A stretch of 64,000 nt of DNA from Bacteroidota bacterium (GTDB taxonomy: Bacteria > Bacteroidota > Bacteroidia > CAIKAF01), in the NCBI GenBank assembly GCA_023432985.1, contig JAEZEQ010000002.1:1-64000 (forward strand), in the 5' to 3' direction. Both the position numbers and the translations under genes were made by a program. The notes beneath the pieces are model-generated. The model was not told the DNA's origin and did no database searches. It saw only the letters and a list, made by a program, of their open reading frames with translations. Shown piece after piece: positions 27,385 to 36,348 of this stretch; position 1 is the first letter of the stretch; every line of letters starts with the position of its first letter.

Positions 27385-28686
27385 ATGGTATATTTTTGGT
27401 TTAGAAGAGATTTGCGTTTGGACGATAATATTGCCCTGTATCACGCATTAAAAGCACATAAGCAAGTTCAATGTGTCTTTATTTTTGATCGGAATATTTT
27501 GGATAAACTGCCCTATAAAGATGATGCGCGACTGAGTTTTGTATATCTTCAGATAGAGCGATTGAAAAAGGAATTAAAAGCCATGGGAAGCGATTTAATG
27601 GTGCTTGTGGGCAGGCCTGTGGATTGCTGGAAACAAATACTAAAAGAGGGAGATGCGATTTATTTCAACAAAGATTACGAGCCCTATGCCTTGCAAAGAG
27701 ATGGCGAACTGGCAGACTATATTAGGCAAGTAAATGGGAAAATATTCCCATTTAAAGATCAGGTAATCTTCGAAGAAAAAGAAATCATGAGCCAGCAGCA
27801 CAGCCCCTATACAGTCTACAGTCCCTATGCAAAAAAATGGATGCTTGAATGGGCGGCTAAAACCTTTGAAATAAAATCTATAAGGGGTATGGAATCCCAT
27901 TTTTACAGGCATGATTCCATAAGCAAACTTCCGGGGATGGACGAATTGGGATTTACATTTAATTACAGTCCCTATTTTGAATGGAGTCCGAATATGGAAA
28001 CCATTCAACACTATAAAGAAAGAAGAGATTTTCCGGGTATAGAAGAGGGCACATCGAAGATTGGTTTGCATTTGAGATTTGGTACCATAAGTATACGAAA
28101 ATGGCTGAATCAGGTGTCGGGAATAAGCGAGACCTATGTGAAGGAACTTATATGGAGAGAGTTTTTTATGCAGATATTATTTCATTTTCCTCAGAGTGCG
28201 GTGCGTTCCTTTAAACCTGAATATGATAGAATAGCCTGGAGAAATGATGAGGTTGAATTTGGAAAATGGTGCAGGGGCGAAACGGGTATACCCATTGTGG
28301 ATGCGGGGATGCGAGAATTAAATGAAAGTGGATATATGCATAATCGGATACGTATGATCGTAGCTTCTTTTTTATGTAAGAATTTACTGATTCATTGGTC
28401 TTGGGGAGCGCATTATTTTGCGGGTTTATTATTGGATTATGAAGAGTCGTCTAATATTGGAAATTGGCAATGGGCGGCGGGGAGTGGTTGTGATGCAGCG
28501 CCTTATTTTAGAGTGTTTAATCCACAATTACAAGCCGAAAAATTTGATCCACACGCGCTTTATATCAAAAAATGGTGCCCCGAATATGATAGTCTTTCCT
28601 ATCCAAATCCAATTGTCGATTTGAAAATGAGTAGGCAAAGAGCCATCGATACGTATAAAAAGGGATTGCAAGATAGGGCTGTGTGA
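27385..28686 (+). CDS. phr: Deoxyribodipyrimidine photolyase / cryptochrome family protein
   Basis: Light-dependent repair of cyclobutane pyrimidine dimers using FAD. The 433-residue protein has the N-terminal antenna domain (WFRRDLRLDDNIAL) and the FAD-binding helical domain: LRFGTISIRKW, LIWREFFMQILFHFP, TGIPIVDAGMRELNESGYMHNR, and GNWQWAAGSGCDAAPYFRVFNP. The pattern is class I photolyase, and the short length favours a repair enzyme over a sensory cryptochrome. It has its own promoter and no terminator before the DUF151 gene. Confidence 0.93.
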   Translation: MVYFWFRRDLRLDDNIALYHALKAHKQVQCVFIFDRNILDKLPYKDDARLSFVYLQIERLKKELKAMGSDLMVLVGRPVDCWKQILKEGDAIYFNKDYEPYALQRDGELADYIRQVNGKIFPFKDQVIFEEKEIMSQQHSPYTVYSPYAKKWMLEWAAKTFEIKSIRGMESHFYRHDSISKLPGMDELGFTFNYSPYFEWSPNMETIQHYKERRDFPGIEEGTSKIGLHLRFGTISIRKWLNQVSGISETYVKELIWREFFMQILFHFPQSAVRSFKPEYDRIAWRNDEVEFGKWCRGETGIPIVDAGMRELNESGYMHNRIRMIVASFLCKNLLIHWSWGAHYFAGLLLDYEESSNIGNWQWAAGSGCDAAPYFRVFNPQLQAEKFDPHALYIKKWCPEYDSLSYPNPIVDLKMSRQRAIDTYKKGLQDRAV

Positions 28687-28716
28687 ACTTAAGTTTTGCG
28701 AATTGTAGAGAAATGT

Positions 28717-28724
28717 TACTTTTG
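28717..28724 (+). promoter_or_regulatory. Bacteroidota promoter for the DUF151 nuclease and transporter genes
   Basis: TACTTTTG is an exact TAnnTTTG match with a TTG (28696-28698) 18 bases upstream. The start codon is 36 bases downstream. Confidence 0.6.
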
Positions 28725-28760
28725 TAAATAATTATAATGTAAAAAAAACACCTATTTATC

Positions 28761-29369
28761 ATGGCAAAGCGCAAAGTTCCAGTTGAAGTAATCGGGTTAA
28801 ATTACAGTTCGATTCATTCGGGAGCTTATGCCTTAGTATTGAAAGAAAAAGGTGGAAACAGACGTTTGCCGATAATTATAGGCGGATTAGAAGCGCAGGC
28901 CATAGCCATAAAGCTCGAGAATTTAACCGTTCCCAGACCGCTTACACACGATTTATTGCAGATGGTGGTAGATAATTTCGGAATCCGCATTACGGAGGTA
29001 ATCATCTACGATTTCAGAGAATCAACCTTTCAGGCCAAAATGATTTGTGATGACGGTTTGAAGATAGTGGAATTGGAATGCCGTACCTCAGATGCGGTAG
29101 CCATGGCAGTGCGATTCAATTGTCCCATTTATACCTATGAGTTTATATTATCTTCTGCTGGCATAGTGATGAATGAAGACGATGAACCGGAATCGGATAA
29201 TTCGGATATATTTCCAAATGCTCCCGATATATTACCGTCCGAAAATGAGTTCGAACAAATGAGCAGAAACGAGTTGGAAGCTGCATTACAGAAAGCCATT
29301 GCCGAAGAAGCTTATGAAAGAGCTTCCCGCATTCAAATGGAAATAGAAAGAAGAAAAAATAACGATTAA
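28761..29369 (+). CDS. Bifunctional nuclease family protein (DUF151) with C-terminal UVR motif
   Basis: A 202-residue protein. Residues 1-135 match the bifunctional nuclease (BFN/DUF151) domain: GLNYSSIHSGAYALVL, LPIIIGGLEAQAIAI, PRPLTHDLLQMVV, and LECRTSDAVAMAVRF. An acidic linker (about 138-165) leads to a UVR-type helical hairpin (ELEAALQKAIAEEAYERASR) like the one that mediates UvrB-UvrC contact. DNase/RNase activity is known for plant and archaeal relatives; the cellular role in bacteria is unclear. The transporter gene follows after 10 bp. Confidence 0.9.
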   Translation: MAKRKVPVEVIGLNYSSIHSGAYALVLKEKGGNRRLPIIIGGLEAQAIAIKLENLTVPRPLTHDLLQMVVDNFGIRITEVIIYDFRESTFQAKMICDDGLKIVELECRTSDAVAMAVRFNCPIYTYEFILSSAGIVMNEDDEPESDNSDIFPNAPDILPSENEFEQMSRNELEAALQKAIAEEAYERASRIQMEIERRKNND

Positions 29370-29379
29370 TTATTAGCAC

Positions 29380-30897
29380 ATGCTATTCTCCAAACGCCTA
29401 GGCATTTTCCTCTTATTCTTTTGTTTTTTTATACCGGTATTTGGTCAGGATAGCTTGATATCTGCGGCAGATACGGCTTCTGTGCTGCCGGAAATTGGGA
29501 TAGAGAATAGTCTGACTTCAGAACCTGCACCTCAATTGGGATTTCAGAAAACCGGCAGCGGTCCCGGATTTATGAGTTTTACCCGCGGTGTTTTAGGCTT
29601 GTTTACATGCATACTTATTGCCTTTTTAATCAGCAATAATAAAAGACGAATCAATTGGCGCCTGGTGGGAATGGGAACACTCATTCAATTGCTCATAGGC
29701 TTTTTGATATTAAATCCATTTCAAATTCCATTTTTGGATTGGGTGCGTTTGGCATTTGAATTTGTAGCCAAAGGGTTTACGAAGATTATCGGATTTTCGG
29801 ATGCCGGTGTGGTATTCTTATTCGGCACCTTTGAATCGGGTCAAACCCTACTCGATCCGGCATTACTCACCTTTGCCATAAAAGTGATTCCGACTGTTAT
29901 TTTCTTTAGTGCGTTGACCAGCGTCCTGTTTTATTTTGGGGTTTTGCAAAAGGTGGTTTATGTACTTGCCTGGATGTTGAAAAAATCGATGGGTTTAAGT
30001 GGGGCAGAGGCTTTGGCGGCTTCAGGAAATGTCTTTTTAGGTCAAACCGAAGCGCCTTTATTGGTGAAACCTTATATAGAAAAAATGACGCGCTCGGAAT
30101 TACTTTGCCTGATGTCAGGGGGCATGGCTACTATTGCGGGGGGAGTACTGGCTGCATATATCGGATTTTTGGGTGGAGGAATTAAATCTCAGGAATTATT
30201 TTATGCGGTTCATCTCCTTACGGCCTCTGTGATGAGTGCTCCGGCAGCCATAGTTATTGCGAAAATTTTAGTGCCCGAGACAGAGCAGTTCGACAGAGAT
30301 TTAAATTTAAGTAAAGAAAAACTGGGTTCTAATTTTTTAGATGCCATAAGCATAGGAACCACAGACGGATTGAAACTGGCCGTGAATGTAGCTGCTATGT
30401 TGCTTGTATTTACGGCATTGGTCGCATTTTTGAATTATATATTGCAAAATGGAATCGGTAGCATAAGTATGGGTGGGAGGAATTTGAATGATGTGTTTTA
30501 CAGCATGTCGGGTGGAGCTTATTCGGGTTTTAATCTTCAGGCTTTATTAGGATATATTTGTTCGCCCATTGCCTGGCTAATCGGTGTACCCAAAGAAGAT
30601 ATATTGATAGTGGGTCAGTTATTGGGCGAAAAAACTGCCATAAATGAGTTTTATGCCTATACGCAAATGGGGAAACTGAAAAATGCCAACTTATTTACCT
30701 ATGAAAAATCGCTTATTATGTCAACCTATGTTTTATGTGGCTTTTCGAATTTTGCATCCATTGGAATTCAAATCGGAGGCATAGGCGCTTTGGCTCCGGG
30801 TAAACGTTCGGAATTGGCTGCATTAGGTTTCAGGGCTATGATCGGTGGCACATTGGCTTGTTTAATGACCGCCTCTGTGGCCGGAATGTTTTATTAA
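29380..30897 (+). CDS. nupC: Concentrative (CNT/NupC) nucleoside transporter
   Basis: A 505-residue inner-membrane Na+ or H+ coupled nucleoside importer. The CNT core is recognised by GFSDAGVVFLFG, NVFLGQTEAPLLVKPY, SGGMATIAGGVLAAY, and CGFSNFASIGIQIGGIGALAP near the C-terminus. Odd feature: the core is preceded by a signal-peptide-like stretch (1-22, ending VFGQ) and a ~45-residue soluble linker before the first transporter helix. It probably shares the DUF151 promoter. A gap of 84 bp with no clear terminator precedes yraN. Confidence 0.92.
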   Translation: MLFSKRLGIFLLFFCFFIPVFGQDSLISAADTASVLPEIGIENSLTSEPAPQLGFQKTGSGPGFMSFTRGVLGLFTCILIAFLISNNKRRINWRLVGMGTLIQLLIGFLILNPFQIPFLDWVRLAFEFVAKGFTKIIGFSDAGVVFLFGTFESGQTLLDPALLTFAIKVIPTVIFFSALTSVLFYFGVLQKVVYVLAWMLKKSMGLSGAEALAASGNVFLGQTEAPLLVKPYIEKMTRSELLCLMSGGMATIAGGVLAAYIGFLGGGIKSQELFYAVHLLTASVMSAPAAIVIAKILVPETEQFDRDLNLSKEKLGSNFLDAISIGTTDGLKLAVNVAAMLLVFTALVAFLNYILQNGIGSISMGGRNLNDVFYSMSGGAYSGFNLQALLGYICSPIAWLIGVPKEDILIVGQLLGEKTAINEFYAYTQMGKLKNANLFTYEKSLIMSTYVLCGFSNFASIGIQIGGIGALAPGKRSELAALGFRAMIGGTLACLMTASVAGMFY

Positions 30898-30981
30898 AAA
30901 TCTCATTTATTTCTTTATTTCCATTCGATAAAAAAGTTTGCATAGCTAGCTATAACTTAATTTTTTATTGCATCTTTCGCT

Positions 30982-31344
30982 ATGAATAAGCAGGAAACCG
31001 GCCGTTTTGGAGAAGACCTGGCCGCCGATTATTTAGAGAAAGAGGGTTATATAATTCAGGAAAGAAATTGGAGAAGCGGGCACCTGGAAGTAGATATTAT
31101 TGCCCGTAAGGATAATATTTGGGTATTTGTGGAAGTGAAAACCCGCAGTTCGGATTTATTTGGAAATCCGGAATTGGCTGTCGATAAAGATAAAATGAAA
31201 AAAATATTGCGTGCTGCTGAGGCTTATTGCGAAGGAAGAGAGGAAGATATAGATCTGCGTTTTGATATTATTTCTGTGATACCCGGCGATGTGGTTCAGA
31301 TGAAGCATTTAGAAAATGCTTTTGATGCACTTGGATTATCCTGA
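30982..31344 (+). CDS. YraN/UPF0102 family endonuclease-fold protein
   Basis: A 120-residue predicted endonuclease-like protein of unknown role. The restriction-endonuclease-fold motif is visible: GRFGEDLAADYLEKEGY, then LEVDIIARKDNIWVFVEVKTR, which carries the D...E-x-K triad. UPF0102 genes usually sit beside housekeeping genes rather than defence genes, and here the neighbours are a transporter and a lipase-like hydrolase. The start ATG at 30982 gives the normal length. Confidence 0.88.
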   Translation: MNKQETGRFGEDLAADYLEKEGYIIQERNWRSGHLEVDIIARKDNIWVFVEVKTRSSDLFGNPELAVDKDKMKKILRAAEAYCEGREEDIDLRFDIISVIPGDVVQMKHLENAFDALGLS

Positions 31345-31381
31345 TTGTATTCGTAGTATTGTACAAATCAATTTATATAGA

Positions 31382-32212
31382 ATGGAATCAGCAACATTTA
31401 AAAGTCGTGACGGACTTCAGCTTTCAGCTCTTTATCACCCCACCGAAAACTCGAAATATGTTATCTGTATGGTGCATGGTATGGGCGAACATAAAGGCCG
31501 TTATGCACATGTTGCCGATTTCTTTATCCAAAAAGGATATTCCGTTGCGCTGTACGATCAAAGAGGTCATGGAGAATCAGGTGGAAAAAGAGGACATACA
31601 CCCGGCTTAGATTTTATGCTCGATGATTTGGAAGATTTTATAAAAGAGCTTAGAGAATGGATGCCCGGAAAAGAAGTGATATTGTACGGACACAGTATGG
31701 GCGGAAATATTGTATTAAATTATGCATTGCGTCGTAAACCCAATATCGCATTATTAATAGCCTCTTCACCTTATATACGTTTGGCTTTCGAACCACCGGC
31801 AATTAAATTGTTTTTAGCCAAAACGGTAGGCAAAATATGGCCTACTTTATCTCAGAGAACCGGTTTAGATCCCTTGGCGATTAGTCGAGATCTGCAGGTT
31901 GTGGAAGCGTATAAGGCCGATAAATTGGTGCATGATTTTATTACCCCGGGCTTTTTTAATTCTGTGCATTTTAGCGGTGCCTATATAATGGAAAATTTTC
32001 ATAAAATTCATGTGCCCTGTCTGCTATTTCACGGCACAGAAGATAATCTCACCAATTCGGCTGCAACTACAGAGGTAGCCGGTAAATCAGGCGGGAAAGC
32101 GCATTTGAAATTGTGGACCGGATTGTATCATGAATGCCATAATGAACCGGAAAAAGAGCAGGTACTCAACTATGTAATCGATTGGATTGATAAAGAAGTA
32201 AACAAAAAATAA
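31382..32212 (+). CDS. Alpha/beta hydrolase, monoacylglycerol lipase-like
   Basis: A 276-residue serine hydrolase. The oxyanion region is CMVHGMGEHKGRY, the nucleophile elbow is LYGHSMGGNIVLNY, the acid is in FHGTEDNLT and the His in GLYHECHNEPE. The order and short cap fit monoacylglycerol lipases/lysophospholipases. The frame extends back to 31316, overlapping yraN, but ATG 31382 (MESATFKSRDGLQL) gives the family start. There is no signal peptide, so it is probably cytoplasmic or peripheral. A terminator follows directly. Confidence 0.88.
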   Translation: MESATFKSRDGLQLSALYHPTENSKYVICMVHGMGEHKGRYAHVADFFIQKGYSVALYDQRGHGESGGKRGHTPGLDFMLDDLEDFIKELREWMPGKEVILYGHSMGGNIVLNYALRRKPNIALLIASSPYIRLAFEPPAIKLFLAKTVGKIWPTLSQRTGLDPLAISRDLQVVEAYKADKLVHDFITPGFFNSVHFSGAYIMENFHKIHVPCLLFHGTEDNLTNSAATTEVAGKSGGKAHLKLWTGLYHECHNEPEKEQVLNYVIDWIDKEVNKK

Positions 32213-32214
32213 AT

Positions 32215-32247
32215 AAAAAAGCTGCCCGAATAAGGCAGCTTTTTTTT
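32215..32247. terminator. Bidirectional rho-independent terminator
   Basis: Arms GCTGCC and GGCAGC around a seven-base loop, with an A run before and a T run after, so it can stop both the hydrolase transcript (plus) and the tRNA-Cys transcript (minus). Confidence 0.8.
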
Positions 32248-32248
32248 G

Positions 32249-32319
32249 AGGTATCGAGCGGATTCGAACCGCTGTAGCAGGTTTTGCAGACCTGAGCCTA
32301 GCCGCTCGGCCACGATACC
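32249..32319 (-). tRNA. tRNA-Cys (anticodon GCA)
   Basis: A 71-base cloverleaf. The acceptor stem is GGTATCG/CGATACC and U8 follows. The anticodon stem CAGGT/ACCTG closes the loop CTGCAAA with anticodon GCA. The T arm is AGCGG-TTCGAAT-CCGCT. The discriminator base is U, as expected for cysteine tRNAs. CCA is not encoded. It lies alone between the bidirectional terminator and folB. Confidence 0.97.
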
Positions 32320-32411
32320 CTTTCTGTTGGCAAATATAACATTAGTTCGATGAATAGCCAAAAATTGAAATAAAAATGATAGATCCCTATTTCCTTTTTT
32401 GTATAGTAGAC

Positions 32412-32774
32412 TTATAATGAAGAACAAAGTTCTACCGCCACATAGGCTAAATCGGCATTATCTATAGGTGGATGCAGCTTTTCGATGCGAATTTTCCAAT
32501 CCACGGCCTCCGGAAAATCATGCTCTAAACGTCTTAAAATCTTCGCCGCCAAATGCTCTAATAATTTAACCGGTGTTCCCATTATTTCATGCACTACGGC
32601 ATAAACGCGCGTATAATCGATGCTATGGGTCAAATCATCACTAAGTGCGGCCTGCATGCTATTGTATCGAAACGAAATATGTACCACAAAATCATTCCCG
32701 TTGATTTGCTCTTCGGGATAACATCCGTGAAAAGCACGAAACTTCATTTGGTGGAGTATAATGCGGCTTTGCAT
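32412..32774 (-). CDS. folB: Dihydroneopterin aldolase
   Basis: Folate pathway enzyme converting dihydroneopterin to 6-hydroxymethyl-dihydropterin and glycolaldehyde. Its 120 residues are the normal length. The N-terminal motif FRAFHGCYPEEQINGNDFVV and the SIDYTRVYAVV segment are typical, and the catalytic Lys is likely in WKIRIEKLHPP near the C-terminus. It begins 2 bp after gltX, so the two are co-transcribed. Confidence 0.92.
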   Translation of the reverse strand: MQSRIILHQMKFRAFHGCYPEEQINGNDFVVHISFRYNSMQAALSDDLTHSIDYTRVYAVVHEIMGTPVKLLEHLAAKILRRLEHDFPEAVDWKIRIEKLHPPIDNADLAYVAVELCSSL

Positions 32775-32776
32775 AA

Positions 32777-34312
32777 TTAAGAGAATAAATTTTCGAAACG
32801 TGCAAAATTGTTTTTCAATCGCAATACACTTTCATCCTTACCTAAAAGTGCCACAATATCGAAAATACCCGGACCTGCGCTTTCTCCACTCAACAAAATA
32901 CGATATATAGGCATAATGGCACCAAATCCGATTTTTTGCTCTTCCAGCCAAGCTTTGGTTTCCTTTTCCATTTCGGCCGGATTATCGCCGTGTCTTTCTG
33001 TGAGCTCTATTAAGCCGGATAAATGCTGCTTGCTCTCGGGTTTTATTTTTTTCTTTAAAGTGTTTTCGTCAAATTGTTCGGGTGCTTTAAAAAGGAAATG
33101 ACCCAAATTCACCAAATCCGAAGCAAAAGATGCCCGTTCTTTCATAAGTCCGCACACAGAGGCCAAATAAGCATCGGATACAGAATAGCCATGTGCTTCG
33201 GCATAAGGCTTGGCTTCTTTGGCCAATTCTTCATTGCTTTTGGATCTTAAATATTGCTGATTGAACCAGGTCGCTTTTTCAAAATCGAATTTTGCCCCGG
33301 ACTTACTTACGCGCTCTAAACTGAATTGTGCACATAGTTCATCGAGGGAAAATATTTCCTGATTTTCTTCCGGATGCCAACCCAATAAAGCCAAAAAGTT
33401 AATCACCGCTTCTTTAAAATATCCGCGCTCTCTATAACCACTGGATATTTCGCCCGAAGTTTGATCTTTCCACTCGAGTGGAAATACGGGGAATCCCAAT
33501 CTATCTCCGTCTCTTTTGCTTAATTTCCCATTTCCGTCGGGTTTTAAAATTAAAGGTAAATGCGCAAAACGAGGCATTTCCTTTTCCCAACCTAAAGCCT
33601 GATACAATAAGACGTGCAGAGGAGCTGAGGGAAGCCATTCTTCACCTCGGATTACATGCGTAATCTGCATCAAATAATCGTCTACTATATTGGCCAGATG
33701 ATAGGTGGGCATACCATCGGATTTGAAAAGCACTTTGTCGTCGAGGTTTGCGGTGTTAACAACCACCATGCCGCGGATTATATCGTCCAGCTTCACATCC
33801 TCGTTGCGGGGTATTTTGAAACGAATGACGTAGGGCTCGCCGGCATCCAACTTTGCTTTCACGACATCGGCAGGTAAATTGAGCGAGTTTTTCATGCTTG
33901 TGCGCGTAATCTGATTATAGGCCGGTGCATTATTTCCCGATTTAATCAAACGCTGGCGCATATCTTCCAGCTCTTCCGGTGTGTCAAAGGCATAATAGGC
34001 ATGACCGGATTCGATCAATTGAAGCGCATAAGGATAATATAAGTCTTTGCGCTCACTCTGACGATAGGGCGCAAATGCACCTTCCTTACCCGGACCTTCG
34101 TCAAACATTATGCCCAACCATTTTAATGATTCTATAATATATTCTTCAGCGCCCGGCACAAAACGGCCCTGGTCGGTATCTTCAATGCGTAATAAAAAAT
34201 CACCACCGTTTTTTTTTGCAAATAAATAATTGAACAATGCAGTGCGAACCCCGCCTATATGAAGGGGACCGGTGGGACTGGGGGCAAATCGAACTCTGAC
34301 TTTTCTTTCCAT
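32777..34312 (-). CDS. gltX: Glutamyl-tRNA synthetase
   Basis: Class I synthetase charging tRNA-Glu. The HIGH motif lies in FAPSPTGPLHIGGVRTA and the KMSKS equivalent in KLSKRDGDRLGFP. It is 511 residues from the ATG at 34312. The frame is open to an ATG at 34372, but that extension would cross the TACCTTTG promoter box at 34340-34347, and MERKVRVRFAPSPTG is the family start. FolB follows after 2 bp. Confidence 0.95.
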   Translation of the reverse strand: MERKVRVRFAPSPTGPLHIGGVRTALFNYLFAKKNGGDFLLRIEDTDQGRFVPGAEEYIIESLKWLGIMFDEGPGKEGAFAPYRQSERKDLYYPYALQLIESGHAYYAFDTPEELEDMRQRLIKSGNNAPAYNQITRTSMKNSLNLPADVVKAKLDAGEPYVIRFKIPRNEDVKLDDIIRGMVVVNTANLDDKVLFKSDGMPTYHLANIVDDYLMQITHVIRGEEWLPSAPLHVLLYQALGWEKEMPRFAHLPLILKPDGNGKLSKRDGDRLGFPVFPLEWKDQTSGEISSGYRERGYFKEAVINFLALLGWHPEENQEIFSLDELCAQFSLERVSKSGAKFDFEKATWFNQQYLRSKSNEELAKEAKPYAEAHGYSVSDAYLASVCGLMKERASFASDLVNLGHFLFKAPEQFDENTLKKKIKPESKQHLSGLIELTERHGDNPAEMEKETKAWLEEQKIGFGAIMPIYRILLSGESAGPGIFDIVALLGKDESVLRLKNNFARFENLFS

Positions 34313-34339
34313 GCTTCTTGATTGCTTGCTTTTAGGCTG

Positions 34340-34347
34340 CAAAGGTA
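34340..34347 (-). promoter_or_regulatory. Bacteroidota -7 box for gltX-folB
   Basis: Reads TACCTTTG on the minus strand, an exact TAnnTTTG match, about 27 bases before the chosen gltX ATG. Its position supports the shorter gltX start. Confidence 0.6.
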
Positions 34348-34401
34348 ACAAAATGTCGACTTTATTTACCATATATTTCAGATTATGGCAAGGCCGAACA
34401 T

Positions 34402-34434
34402 AAAAAAAAGGTTGCCTGAATCAGACAACCTTTT
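34402..34434 (-). terminator. Rho-independent terminator after the YceI gene
   Basis: On the minus strand GGTTGTCTG and CAGGCAACC arms (with one G-T pair) surround a short loop and are followed by an eight-base T run, 22 bases after the stop. Confidence 0.8.
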
Positions 34435-34455
34435 CATGTAATGAAAGCTGTTAAA

Positions 34456-35127
34456 TTATTCTACATTGCCTTTTAAGGTCAATGTAAATTCGATATCATC
34501 ATTAATGATTTTATCAGCAACCAATTTGGGATCTAAGTCAGTAGTACCATATTTAATTCCGAAATCTTTACGGTTTACGGTAAAGCTTGCATTAGCCGTT
34601 ACAGTGTTTTCGTCGGCTGTAACTTCAGCAGGAATTACAATGTTTTTGGTAACATCTTTAATGGTCAAATTTCCTTCAATTTCGTAATTCGAAGCATCTT
34701 TTTTCGTTGCTTTGGTAATTTCGAATGTAGAAGTAGGGAAGGCAGGAACATTGAAGAAATCATTGGTTTCTTCGGGCTTACGCACACCTTTAAGGTGCGC
34801 TTCTAATGAAGATTTTCCGTTCTCTTCTGTTAAATCGGTCACGGTAATAGTATTCATGTCTATTACAAATTTACCTGCTGTAATGGTATCATTCTCCAGG
34901 TTTAATGTACCTTCTTGAATAGATACAGTACCTTCATGTCCGGGTCCTAATTTTTTCGAAATTTTCCAGCCAAGTGAAGATTCGCTTACATTTACCGCAT
35001 AAGCTCTGCTTGTTTGAGATGCCTGAGCTACCTCTTGGGCTGCTGTAGCCGTACTTTCACTGTTTCCACAAGAACTGATTGCCATAACAGAGGCAGCAAC
35101 AAATACGGGGATAATTAATTTTTTCAT
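34456..35127 (-). CDS. YceI-like lipoprotein
   Basis: A 223-residue exported protein. Its signal peptide ends in a lipobox (AISSC, Cys20), so it is probably a lipoprotein. Residues about 45-220 form the YceI lipocalin-like barrel: SSLGWKISKKLGPGHEGTVS, the MNTITVTDL segment, HLKGVRKPEETNDFFNVPAFP, and IEGNLTIKDVTKNI. YceI proteins bind isoprenoid or other amphiphilic ligands; the ligand here is unknown. An ATG two codons earlier (35133) is also possible. A terminator follows. Confidence 0.9.
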   Translation of the reverse strand: MKKLIIPVFVAASVMAISSCGNSESTATAAQEVAQASQTSRAYAVNVSESSLGWKISKKLGPGHEGTVSIQEGTLNLENDTITAGKFVIDMNTITVTDLTEENGKSSLEAHLKGVRKPEETNDFFNVPAFPTSTFEITKATKKDASNYEIEGNLTIKDVTKNIVIPAEVTADENTVTANASFTVNRKDFGIKYGTTDLDPKLVADKIINDDIEFTLTLKGNVE

Positions 35128-35277
35128 GATCATTTTTAATTTTTAATGTATACAAATATCGTATTTTTAATTTTTAAAACGGAAGACATCTGGGGTTTTT
35201 ACACTATAATCCATAAAAAATAATACAGGCTAAATTAAACCTAAGCGAATTTTGAGAGTCTCATTTGTATAGAAGTC

Positions 35278-35781
35278 ATGACGGAAAAAGAAAAGAAAGA
35301 GATGTTTAATGCCTGGGTAGATGCACATAGCCCCATGCTCTATGCCACTATTTACCGAATGTTGGGCAATCACGAAGATTGTGATGATGTACTGCAAAAT
35401 GTATTCCTGAAAGCCTGGAAATATATGGATAGCTTCAAAAATCAAAGCGCTGTTTCGACCTGGCTTTATCGAATTGCTATAAATGAATCGACCAATTGGC
35501 TGAACCGACATAGAAATAATCAGGTTCAAACTTTGTCGAATAATGAAAATGAAAACAAGTTGTCTGCTGAAGATTATGTCGATTTTCAGGCGGGTTTATC
35601 CAAATTCGAACAAGCAGTGCAAGAATTACCGGCCAAACAAAAGGCGGTATTTATTATGCGTTTTTATGATGAATTGGCCTATGAACAAATAGAGCAAATT
35701 ACGGGTACTACCGTGGGCGCACTAAAGGCTTCTTATTTCGCTGCCAAAAAAAAGATTGAAGATTTTTTAGATAATCATTAA
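35278..35781 (+). CDS. ECF-type RNA polymerase sigma factor
   Basis: A 167-residue group IV sigma factor. Region 2 is YRMLGNHEDCDDVLQNVFLKAW (-10 recognition and core binding) and region 4 is LPAKQKAVFIMRFYDELAYEQI followed by a helix-turn-helix (GALKASYFAAKKKIEDF). It is followed after 114 bp by a single-span membrane protein and then a Spy-like exported protein, the usual order for a sigma factor with its membrane anti-sigma and an envelope-stress target. The stimulus is unknown. Confidence 0.92.
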   Translation: MTEKEKKEMFNAWVDAHSPMLYATIYRMLGNHEDCDDVLQNVFLKAWKYMDSFKNQSAVSTWLYRIAINESTNWLNRHRNNQVQTLSNNENENKLSAEDYVDFQAGLSKFEQAVQELPAKQKAVFIMRFYDELAYEQIEQITGTTVGALKASYFAAKKKIEDFLDNH

Positions 35782-35895
35782 ACCTTTTAAAATTTCAGCT
35801 GTCTAAAATTTTAGAGCGCACACTTTCAAAAATAGATAAGTTGTGTTTATACATTTTAAACCCTACGATTCCGCAAACAGAGAATAGTATATATT

Positions 35896-36330
35896 ATGAA
35901 TTTTGAAGATAAATATAGAGATGAGAAAAAGCCGGTTATCATGCCGGACGACTATACGCAGGAATTGAAATTAAAACTGCATAAGCGAATACGTAAATCG
36001 GCGTTGATTCGAGTGTTTAGTATATCCGGATTTTCGGCTGCCGCTGCTGTATTGATTGCGTTTTGGGTATGGAATAAGCAGACTCCTAATACAGAAATAC
36101 GTGCTATAGCCTCAGATAATACGGTGCTTCAGTCGCAAAATGATACACAAATACCGGATAATATTATTTCCATGACCGATCAGGAAGCAGAATGGATACT
36201 CGATTATACCATGGATACTTCTCTGGCTGAAGTACAATTTTCCAATGTGAAAATGGAAAAAAACTATTCCGATATCAGTTCGGACGCAATTTTGGAATAT
36301 CTCTTAGAAGAAGAATTTTTTGAATTATAA
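35896..36330 (+). CDS. Single-span membrane protein, candidate anti-sigma factor
   Basis: A 144-residue protein with a charged ~38-residue cytoplasmic N-terminus, one membrane span (about 39-58, RVFSISGFSAAAAVLIAFWVW) and an acidic periplasmic tail. I do not recognise a family. There is no cysteine in the N-terminal segment, so it lacks the zinc-binding ZAS motif of many anti-sigma factors. Its place between an ECF sigma gene and a Spy-like gene is the only support for an anti-sigma role. The next gene starts 18 bp downstream. Confidence 0.6.
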   Translation: MNFEDKYRDEKKPVIMPDDYTQELKLKLHKRIRKSALIRVFSISGFSAAAAVLIAFWVWNKQTPNTEIRAIASDNTVLQSQNDTQIPDNIISMTDQEAEWILDYTMDTSLAEVQFSNVKMEKNYSDISSDAILEYLLEEEFFEL

Positions 36331-36348
36331 TTTTAAATACAGATAAAT

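Noticed and set aside
35788..35813. Inverted repeat TAAAATTT / AAATTTTA after the sigma gene
   Set aside because: AT-only 8-base arms, no T run and common by chance in this base composition; could be an operator but cannot be supported.
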